Assembly (NCBI GenBank): GCA_934216185.1
Contig: CAKQBM010000089.1
Location: 1-7,560 of the forward strand
Direction: 5' to 3'
DNA from: an uncultured Streptococcus sp.
GTDB lineage: Bacteria; Bacillota; Bacilli; Lactobacillales; Streptococcaceae
DNA: 7,560 nucleotides
Below are positions 1 to 4,931 of this stretch, piece by piece. Both the position numbers and the translations under genes were made by a program. The notes below the pieces were generated by a model. It saw nothing but the letters and a program-made list of their open reading frames with translations. It was not told where the DNA came from and did not search any database. How positions within the stretch are numbered: the first letter of the stretch is position 1; each line of letters opens with the position of its first letter.

Positions 1-54
1 TTGTGTTAAATCACGCTCAACACGAGCTAATTTTAATTTTAAATTTTTAGCCAC
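1..54 (-). CDS. XRE-family (YozG/Cro-CI-like) transcriptional regulator, N-terminus only
   Basis: Only the first 18 codons are in the window, reading MAKNLKLKLARVERDLTQ, and the frame is open to the window edge. This opening matches the start of short (about 65-70 residue) single-domain helix-turn-helix regulators of the YozG type, where the 'LAR..RDLTQ' stretch is helix 1 leading into the HTH. The start is GTG at 52-54, chosen because a strong AAGGAGG site lies six bases upstream (61-67 on the plus strand). A promoter with a TATAAT -10 box lies about 75 bases upstream. The family binds DNA and often represses a linked membrane protein or transporter; a link to the ABC transporter further upstream is only inference. 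The DNA-recognition helix is outside the window. Confidence 0.72.
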   Translation of the reverse strand, partial: MAKNLKLKLARVERDLTQ

Positions 55-67
55 CTGCGTCCTCCTT

Positions 68-109
68 ATAGTTTTAATACTCATCTACTCTTAAAAAATC
101 CAAAACTAT
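68..109 (-). repeat. Inverted repeat in the XRE leader, next to the ribosome site
   Basis: Perfect 8-base arms, atagtttt at 68-75 and aaaactat at 102-109, are separated by 26 bases. The 68-75 arm abuts the AAGGAGG ribosome site of the XRE gene (61-67). The arms could form an RNA stem close to the ribosome site or an operator for the regulator's own dimer. The arms are A/T-rich, so chance is a real alternative. Confidence 0.35.
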
Positions 110-121
110 TACAAGCTGTCA

Positions 122-423
122 GCTATTTATTATAACCTCATTAATTAGCACTCCAATATTATCTTCAGCCTAAAATCAGTATGTTGGATTATTTGAAATA
201 AACTCCCTAGCTGGCTACTTGATTTTTTGTTTAGTATTAGCTTTAGTAGGGTCTTTTAAATGAGTTTTGATTGCTTGTATTTCTTGTTTAGTTGCTTTCA
301 TATCACTATTATATAATGCTTTTGGAAATGAGTCTAGTGTAAGACAAAAACGTGTACACAGCAAGAGCAGGAGCATAGCAAGATGACTGATTTTTTTACT
401 AGATTTTAAGTCTGCAAAATAAT
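122..423 (-). pseudogene. Decayed reading frame of unknown function
   Basis: Between the ABC permease stop and the XRE promoter, one minus-strand frame stays open for 69 codons (423 to 218), hits TAG at 215-217, then continues with protein-like sequence through TGA (176-178) and TAG (170-172) to a final TGA at 119-121. The first ATG in the frame (374-376) would give 53 residues beginning MLLLLLCTRFCLTL, a hydrophobic segment, followed by a charged Lys/Gln-rich stretch (NSDMKATKQEIQAIK). After the first stop the frame reads PAREFISNNPTY and later AEDNIGVLINEVIINS. No ribosome site precedes the ATG, so I read this as a remnant of a small membrane-anchored protein rather than a live gene. I do not recognise the family. 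A live 53-residue peptide gene, or no gene at all, remain possible. Confidence 0.35.
129..156 (-). promoter_or_regulatory. Sigma-A promoter for the XRE regulator gene
   Basis: Read on the minus strand: -35 TTGGAG (151-156), 16-base spacer, -10 TATAAT (129-134). Transcription would start near 122, giving a leader of about 67 nt before the GTG start. The -35 box matches the consensus TTGACA at four of six positions. Confidence 0.5.
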
Positions 424-434
424 ACTAAACGAAA

Positions 435-1163
435 CTAAAATGAATACTCCTTGCTTTTCTTGAGAGTGAAAAAATACAATAAAATGATTGTAGTGATTAC
501 CAAAAGATACTGACTAATAGACATCGTATTTGAAGCAACAAATACAGGTAAGGAATAAAAAGGAAGAAGTTCAATTGCTTTGATAAATAAATCATTACTA
601 GTATTCACCATAATCGTATTTAATATATTAGGGATAAAGAGTAGTAAAGCTACTAAAATACCAAATACCAAGCCACTTTTCAATTTGTATAAATAGAAAA
701 TGTAAGATAATAGAAAATAAAATAGGACTAACAAAATTGTATTGACTACAATGGCTACTATAAAATCTAATCCTAAATCACCTGGAACACCCAATTTACT
801 TACGATGACTAATAACACAATACCATTCAAAGCATAGATAATGGAAACTGAGATGGCATATAGAAAATTGGACAAGATGTAAATCATCCGATTTTTCTGT
901 TGATTATAAAATAAACTTATCGTATTGTGGGAAAAATCTCTGCTAATAATTCGGTTAGCATGTATCACAGCCATTAACATACCGAGCATAGCATAAAAAT
1001 TTGAAATATGCTTAATACCAAGTGATGTCCCTTGAGTCTTTAGAATAAAGAATGTAACCAGTATCGGCGGTATAAACGAGATAATCAATCCGAGATATAC
1101 TACGCCTGATGAATATAAATCTCTTATATTTTCCTTAAGAAAATTCAATTTATTTAATTTCAT
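435..1163 (-). CDS. ABC-2 type transporter permease (lantibiotic-immunity-like)
   Basis: A 242-residue integral membrane protein with about six hydrophobic segments (near 21-41, 55-70, 97-122, 133-157, 163-186 and 217-233). After the second helix, SRDFSHNTISLFYNQQKNR (74-92) resembles the cytoplasmic coupling segment of ABC-2 permeases, where an acidic/NT motif precedes a basic cluster. The length suits the single-spanning-unit permeases that pair with BcrA/LanF-type ATPases. The ATG at 1161-1163 has a GGAAGG ribosome site eight bases upstream, directly after the ATPase stop codon, and only 15 bases separate the two genes, so they are almost certainly co-transcribed and form one exporter at the cell membrane. 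Immunity systems of the LanFEG type have two different permeases; only one is present, closer to the BcrAB layout. No terminator is obvious after the stop. Substrate unknown. Confidence 0.78.
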   Translation of the reverse strand: MKLNKLNFLKENIRDLYSSGVVYLGLIISFIPPILVTFFILKTQGTSLGIKHISNFYAMLGMLMAVIHANRIISRDFSHNTISLFYNQQKNRMIYILSNFLYAISVSIIYALNGIVLLVIVSKLGVPGDLGLDFIVAIVVNTILLVLFYFLLSYIFYLYKLKSGLVFGILVALLLFIPNILNTIMVNTSNDLFIKAIELLPFYSLPVFVASNTMSISQYLLVITTIILLYFFTLKKSKEYSF

Positions 1164-1178
1164 GATTATAACCTTCCT

Positions 1179-2024
1179 TTATTTTGAACGATTTAGATAA
1201 ATATCTTTAAGCGTCTCTTTTTTAGTTTCAAAATCAACTACTTTAATAGAGTTTTCGTTAAAAAATTTAAAAAGCTCACTACTTTGAATATTCCCAGACA
1301 TAGTAATTTTCAGTCCTTCTTCCTGAACAATATCCCCAAATTCTTGTTTGGTAATGAAAATGTCTCTATCTGTAGCTGATGAAAAAGCTATCTCAAACAA
1401 GCAAGTATGACTATCTTTTCCTACTTTTTGGAATGTCAAAAGCCCGTTCTCCAAGAAAAGAACCCTCTCACAAATTTCTTCAATATCTTCTAATTTATGA
1501 CTCGATATTAAAATTCCCACATTTTCATGTAAAGCTAAGTTTTTTAGAACCGCTAAAACTATTTGTGATGATTCAATATCTAAACCATTAGTCGGTTCAT
1601 CTAAAATCAATACATCAGGTTCCGTAACGAGAGTTAGAAGCAAAGCTAATTTTTGTTTTGTACCCAAAGAATAGGTCTTTACTTTTTTATTAATAGACTG
1701 AGTCAAATCTAACTCTTGGATCAAACTTCCAAATCTTTCTTGATTGTAGTCAACACCATATAAATTTGATAAATATTTTAAATTCTCTAAACCTGTTTTA
1801 GATAAAAATAATTTTGGTTCTTCGATTAAATACCCAACATTATCACTACTTGTAATATTCCCTGAAGTCGGTTGATTATTCTGAACAAGAATTTTCATCA
1901 ATGTACTCTTGCCAACTCCGTTTCTCCCTACTAGACCAACAATTTCACCCTTATTAAGTGCAAAATTTATATCTTTGAGAATGATTGAATGACCATAATG
2001 CTTACTTACATTTATAACTTCCAT
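1179..2024 (-). CDS. ABC transporter ATP-binding protein (BcrA/LanF-like)
   Basis: A 281-residue ATPase with all nucleotide-binding motifs: Walker A GRNGVGKST (33-41), signature YSLGTKQKL (118-126, replacing the usual LSGGQ), Walker B VLILDEPTNGLD (138-149), and H-loop histidine 176 in ISSHKLED. The Q-loop position is acidic, YLIEEP (65-70), the 'E-loop' known from lantibiotic-immunity (LanF) and bacitracin-type (BcrA) ATPases. Residues after about 200 form the C-terminal extension usual in this group. ATG start at 2022-2024 with GGAGG nine bases upstream and a promoter at 2105-2132. It would energise the permease encoded directly downstream, exporting or expelling a peptide, antibiotic or lipid from the membrane; this role is inferred from the family. 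It is flanked by decayed genes, and no regulator precedes it. Confidence 0.87.
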   Translation of the reverse strand: MEVINVSKHYGHSIILKDINFALNKGEIVGLVGRNGVGKSTLMKILVQNNQPTSGNITSSDNVGYLIEEPKLFLSKTGLENLKYLSNLYGVDYNQERFGSLIQELDLTQSINKKVKTYSLGTKQKLALLLTLVTEPDVLILDEPTNGLDIESSQIVLAVLKNLALHENVGILISSHKLEDIEEICERVLFLENGLLTFQKVGKDSHTCLFEIAFSSATDRDIFITKQEFGDIVQEEGLKITMSGNIQSSELFKFFNENSIKVVDFETKKETLKDIYLNRSK

Positions 2025-2104
2025 TTTTCAATTCCTCCATTAATATTCTTGGTTTTCTCTTTGATCATCATTAATTTTAAAAAGTTGCGCATCTTTTCAA
2101 CATC

Positions 2105-2132
2105 ATTATATCATATATCTAACTTAATGCAA
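2105..2132 (-). promoter_or_regulatory. Sigma-A promoter for the ABC transporter operon
   Basis: Minus-strand -35 TTGCAT (2127-2132), 16-base spacer, -10 TATAAT (2105-2110). It lies just beyond the hairpin terminator at 2167-2199, so it is well placed to start the ATPase-permease transcript. The leader would be roughly 75 nt, A/T-rich, without a clear riboswitch-like fold. Confidence 0.6.
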
Positions 2133-2166
2133 TATATAAATGTCATTTTGTAAAATTTTATTAACA

Positions 2167-2199
2167 AAAACTCTCTACCACAAAAAGATAGAGAGTTTT
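2167..2199 (-). terminator. Intrinsic terminator after the acetyltransferase/HAD remnant
   Basis: Perfect 11-bp inverted repeat: aaaactctcta (2167-2177) and tagagagtttt (2189-2199), with an 11-base loop. On the minus-strand transcript the stem is followed by a T-rich run, TTTTTGTTAATAAAATTTT when counted from the last stem bases. It closes the unit starting at 2848 and separates it from the ABC operon. Confidence 0.7.
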
Positions 2200-2203
2200 G
2201 AGT

Positions 2204-2433
2204 CTAAATATATGATTTTAAAATTTCGACGACATCACTTCTTTTCTTAACCTGATAATCCTTGATTCCCAACTTCTCAGCTACAATTGTATTGTCCTCA
2301 ATATCGTCTAGAAAGACACAATTTCTAGAATCTAACTGGTATTTATTGAGAATCTCCTAAAATGTTACCCATAGCCACCATCCTACTTCCATAGTGATGT
2401 GAAAAATCCCTCTTTGCTCTATACCTTCATATT
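2204..2433 (-). pseudogene. HAD-superfamily hydrolase, C-terminal remnant
   Basis: From about 2356 down to the TAG at 2204-2206 the translation reads EILNKYQLDSRNCVFLDD, then IEDNTIVAEKLGIK and a short tail. That is the last third of a HAD hydrolase: the FLDD..DN block is motif IV, whose acidic pair binds Mg2+. Upstream, the same frame gives FHITMEVG, which fits the segment before motif III, but the expected Lys-Pro is replaced by GWWLWV and a TAG at 2357-2359 interrupts. A one-base shift at 2357 gives an alternative open path (SHHYGSRMVAMGNIL). An AAGGAG site with ATG at 2411-2413 survives, but that frame stops after three codons, so the N-terminal half with the nucleophile DxD motif appears deleted. 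It follows the acetyltransferase gene by a few bases. Not functional as read. Confidence 0.62.
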
Positions 2434-2437
2434 CTCC

Positions 2438-2848
2438 TTACAAATCTTTTTGATAGTAAAATCTTTGCCCTGTGTAGGGATAGTTTTTTAAAGCAAAGAC
2501 TTCCTTGTAGCCATATTTCTGATAAAAGTCCGGTGCCTGGAATTGGTAAGTATTGACAAAGGCAAAACGACAGTTTCGATTCTTGGCTTCATTTTCTGCT
2601 CGCTGCAATAGTTTTGAACCAATTCCTTGCCCTCGCAATTCCTCTTTCACAAACAAATACTCGATTTCTAGCCAATTTCCAAAAGTCTCAGCTACCAAGC
2701 CTGCCAGGAGATTGCCCTTTTCATCCTCAACATAAAGATTAAGCGGCTCACTTTCAGCCTCTTCTCTTTTGGAATGGTTATAAGCACGAATCAAATTCCC
2801 AATTTCTTGCACCTTCTGGGATTCCTTATTTTCCAATCTAAGGTACAT
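2438..2848 (-). CDS. GNAT-family N-acetyltransferase
   Basis: A 136-residue single-domain acetyltransferase that would transfer acetyl from acetyl-CoA to an amine; the acceptor cannot be told from sequence. The acetyl-CoA pyrophosphate loop (motif A) is RGQGIG at residues 72-77 within EYLFVKEELRGQGIGSKLL, and motif B is the NTYQFQAPDFYQKYGY segment (99-114) with the usual Tyr/Phe near the thiolate site. The length is normal for a compact cytoplasmic GNAT. ATG start at 2846-2848 with an AGGAGG site five bases upstream. It has its own near-consensus promoter (2879-2907). The transcript would run on through the HAD remnant to the terminator at 2167-2199. Confidence 0.85.
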   Translation of the reverse strand: MYLRLENKESQKVQEIGNLIRAYNHSKREEAESEPLNLYVEDEKGNLLAGLVAETFGNWLEIEYLFVKEELRGQGIGSKLLQRAENEAKNRNCRFAFVNTYQFQAPDFYQKYGYKEVFALKNYPYTGQRFYYQKDL

Positions 2849-2878
2849 CTAAACCTCCTCGAAAACTGATACAGCTTG

Positions 2879-2907
2879 ATTATAGTCTTATTTCAATAGA
2901 CTGTCAA
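2879..2907 (-). promoter_or_regulatory. Near-perfect sigma-A promoter for the GNAT gene
   Basis: Minus-strand -35 TTGACA (2902-2907) and -10 TATAAT (2879-2884), both full consensus, with the ideal 17-base spacer. The start of transcription would be near 2872, 24 bases before the ATG. The spacer region carries AGTCT...AGACT, a 5-base inverted repeat that could bind a regulator. Confidence 0.85.
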
Positions 2908-2913
2908 ACTAGC

Positions 2914-2943
2914 AAAAACCCACCAACCTAAGCTGATGAGTTT
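2914..2943 (-). terminator. Intrinsic terminator of the amino acid permease gene
   Basis: On the minus strand AAACTCATCA (2943-2934) pairs with TGGTGGGTTT (2925-2916), 10 bp including G-T wobbles; two more pairs leave a TTAG loop. The 3' arm runs into a run of five T. It starts five bases after the permease stop codon and ends just before the GNAT promoter, insulating the two units. Confidence 0.8.
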
Positions 2944-2948
2944 CAAAT

Positions 2949-4313
2949 CTATTTTCTAAATTTCCACTGGCTGTAAATCCCGAAACCGATAATCCAGATA
3001 GCTGAGCCGATTGCTCCTACAAATGTAGACTCTTGTAAAAAGAGGGTTACAAAAACAAAGACAAAGAAGAGCATAGTTAAGGGATTTAGGAAACGATAAT
3101 GGGGCATGAGGTAGCCATCCGCCATAAAGTCCTGTGACTTGCGGTATTTAAGGTGAGCCACCATAATCAAGATATAGATAGCTACATAAACACCTGATGA
3201 AGAAGCTGTTATCAAGGCAAAGGCATCAGAAACTCCTGGTAGGACATTGATAAAAGCAGCTGTAGCAATTAAAATAGTTGAGGCCAAAATTGCATTTTGA
3301 GGAACATTATAACGAGATAAGGTATCCGCTTTAATCGCTTTTAAGAGAGGATTTGGCAAATCTTGAGCAATTTGATACAAATGGCGACCTGTTGAGTAGA
3401 GGGTTGAGTTTAGAGCTGATGCTGCAGACGTCAAGACGACAAAGTTAATCAAGGCTGCTGCCCATTTGACACCTGCTAGTTCAAATACCGTAACGAATGG
3501 TGAATCTGCTGAAGCTAGTTCTCTCCATGGAATAATAGCCATAATAGCAATTAGAGAACCACCATAGAAAAAGGCGATACGCAAAGGAATTTCCTTAACG
3601 GCTTTTGGCAAGACCTGACGTGGATTTTTTGTTTCTGAAGTCGTGACCCCGATAAACTCAATCATGAGGTAGGCAAAGAAGACCATCTGGAAAGCCATAA
3701 CAAAGTTAACACCACCATTAGGAAAGAGTGAGAAATTATCCGTAATATTGGCCAAACTAGCTACTCCATGAGGTGTCTCAAAACCTGTCAGAACCATAAA
3801 GATACCCGTCACAATCATAGCAAGGATAGCTACAATCTTAATCATAGCAAACCAAAATTCAACTTCTCCAAAGAGTTTAACAGCTATTAGATTGACCAAA
3901 CCTAAAACAGTTAAAAATCCAACTTGAATTAACCAACTAGGCCATGAAGGAAACCAAAACTGAACATAGTGCGAAATAGCCGTAATTTCTGCCATACCAA
4001 TAAAGACAACAGATAACCAGTAAGACCAGACTGCAAAATGTCCCCAACCCTTACCCAAATGACGAGTAATAAAGTTAATAAAGGTATGTTGCTCAGGATC
4101 TTGATAGAGCATTTCTCCGACCGCTCTCATCATAAGGAACATAAAAGCTCCTGTAATCAGGTAAATTAGAACAATCGAAGGTCCTGTCAAACTGATAGAA
4201 CGACCAGCCCCTAGAAAGAGGCCTGTTCCAATAGTTCCAGCAATGGCCATAACCTGTACGTGACGATTGGTCAGACCACGCTCCATCTTATTTTGCTTCT
4301 TTTTTGAACTCAT
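2949..4313 (-). CDS. APC-superfamily amino acid permease (CycA/AapA-like)
   Basis: A 454-residue membrane transporter of normal family length with about 12 predicted helices. The APC hallmark GTIGTGLFLGAG (26-37) is the unwound helix-1 substrate site. FGEVEFWFAMIKI (148-160) and SETKNPRQVLPKAV (226-239) are the conserved family segments seen in bacterial amino acid permeases of the CycA/GabP/ProY group, and SAASALNSTLYSTGR (296-310) is the conserved helix-8 region. It imports amino acids by proton symport in this family; overall likeness is to the D-Ala/D-Ser/Gly and AapA types, but the substrate cannot be fixed. ATG start at 4311-4313 with GGAG five bases upstream. It lies 72 bases after greA with a hairpin between and no clear promoter of its own, so expression may depend on read-through from greA. 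A terminator follows the stop. Confidence 0.88.
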   Translation of the reverse strand: MSSKKKQNKMERGLTNRHVQVMAIAGTIGTGLFLGAGRSISLTGPSIVLIYLITGAFMFLMMRAVGEMLYQDPEQHTFINFITRHLGKGWGHFAVWSYWLSVVFIGMAEITAISHYVQFWFPSWPSWLIQVGFLTVLGLVNLIAVKLFGEVEFWFAMIKIVAILAMIVTGIFMVLTGFETPHGVASLANITDNFSLFPNGGVNFVMAFQMVFFAYLMIEFIGVTTSETKNPRQVLPKAVKEIPLRIAFFYGGSLIAIMAIIPWRELASADSPFVTVFELAGVKWAAALINFVVLTSAASALNSTLYSTGRHLYQIAQDLPNPLLKAIKADTLSRYNVPQNAILASTILIATAAFINVLPGVSDAFALITASSSGVYVAIYILIMVAHLKYRKSQDFMADGYLMPHYRFLNPLTMLFFVFVFVTLFLQESTFVGAIGSAIWIIGFGIYSQWKFRK

Positions 4314-4339
4314 ATAGTCTCCAATTCTTTTTAAACCTA

Positions 4340-4380
4340 AAAGGGAGTAATCAGGGCGTTTCCCTCCTTCTACTCCCTTT
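4340..4380 (-). terminator. Nested hairpin between greA and the permease (terminator or attenuator)
   Basis: Perfect 10-bp outer stem: aaagggagta (4340-4349) and tactcccttt (4371-4380). The 21-base loop holds a second small stem, aggg/ccct (4353-4356 and 4362-4365). On the minus transcript it is followed by TAGGTTTAAAAAG, so the U-run is short and largely inside the stem. It lies six bases after the greA stop codon. Partial read-through into the permease gene is likely. Confidence 0.62.
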
Positions 4381-4385
4381 AATCA

Positions 4386-4868
4386 TTAGGCTGTTTTTTC
4401 AACCTTTAAGATTTTTACATCATAGCTACCCACTGGTGTTTCAACGGTTGCTATATCACCTGTTTTCTTACCAATCAAGGCTTGTCCAATCGGGCTTTCA
4501 TTTGAAACCTTACCTGCAAAGGCATCTGCACCAGCTGAACCCACGATGATATAAACTTCTTCTTCGTCCTCACCAATTTCTTGGATAGTGACTGTTTTAC
4601 CAATCGCTACTTCATCTTGGGCAACAGAGTCGCTATTGACGATTTCAGCATAACGAATTTTTGTTTCCAAGCTAGAGATTTGACCTTCGACAAAGGCTTG
4701 TTCATCCTTAGCTGCTTCGTATTCACTGTTTTCAGAAAGGTCACCGTATGAACGGGCAATCTTGATACGTTCTACCACTTCTGGACGACGGACTAATTTC
4801 AATTCTTCTAATTCTTTTTCTAGTTTTTCCTTTTCCTCAAGTGTCATAGGGTATGTTTTTTCTGCCAT
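4386..4868 (-). CDS. greA: Transcription elongation factor GreA
   Basis: 160 residues, the standard GreA length. The N-terminal antiparallel coiled coil (about 8-77) carries the tip motif [13 protein letters not shown] (42-54), whose acidic D43 and E46 correspond to the pair that places Mg2+ in the RNA polymerase active site. The C-terminal FKBP-like domain includes [14 protein letters not shown] (125-138). The protein enters the secondary channel of stalled polymerase and stimulates cleavage of backtracked RNA. I chose the ATG at 4866-4868, giving the canonical [10 protein letters not shown] start, over an in-frame TTG three codons upstream (4875-4877); an AAAGAAAG sequence nine bases before the ATG acts as the ribosome site. 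It follows mltG by 61 bases with a hairpin between. No good separate promoter is visible, so part of its transcription probably comes from mltG. Confidence 0.96.
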   Translation of the reverse strand: MAEKTYPMTLEEKEKLEKELEELKLVRRPEVVERIKIARSYGDLSENSEYEAAKDEQAFVEGQISSLETKIRYAEIVNSDSVAQDEVAIGKTVTIQEIGEDEEEVYIIVGSAGADAFAGKVSNESPIGQALIGKKTGDIATVETPVGSYDVKILKVEKTA

Positions 4869-4903
4869 TTTTCTCAACTTTCTTTTACTTTATTTTTTAA
4901 AAC

Positions 4904-4931
4904 AAAATTATGTGGAAAACCACATAATTTT
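4904..4931 (-). terminator. Hairpin at the mltG stop codon (partial terminator)
   Basis: Perfect 12-bp inverted repeat aaaattatgtgg (4904-4915) / ccacataatttt (4920-4931) with a 4-base loop. The first arm on the minus transcript overlaps the mltG stop codon (4930-4932); the second arm is followed by GTTTTAAAAAA. The stem is mostly A/T with four or five G-C pairs, so it may be a weak terminator that lets some transcription reach greA. Confidence 0.65.

Noticed and set aside
308..336. Promoter-like pair on the minus strand (TAGACT, 17-base spacer, TATAAT)
   Set aside because: It lies inside the decayed frame with no gene start suitably placed downstream; the XRE gene has a better-placed promoter at 129-156, and A/T-rich DNA yields such matches by chance.
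1966..2064. Possible upstream leader peptide (MMIKEKTKN...) overlapping the start of the ABC ATPase gene
   Set aside because: No ribosome site precedes its ATG pair, and its frame simply reads through the real GGAGG site and ATPase start.
4304..4549. Plus-strand reading frame across greA and the intergenic hairpin
   Set aside because: It lies antisense to greA, lacks a ribosome site and shows no protein-family features; the same holds for the other plus-strand frames in the window.
4386..4877. GreA extended to 163 residues from a TTG start
   Set aside because: The ATG three codons downstream gives the standard 160-residue GreA and has the better-spaced ribosome site.
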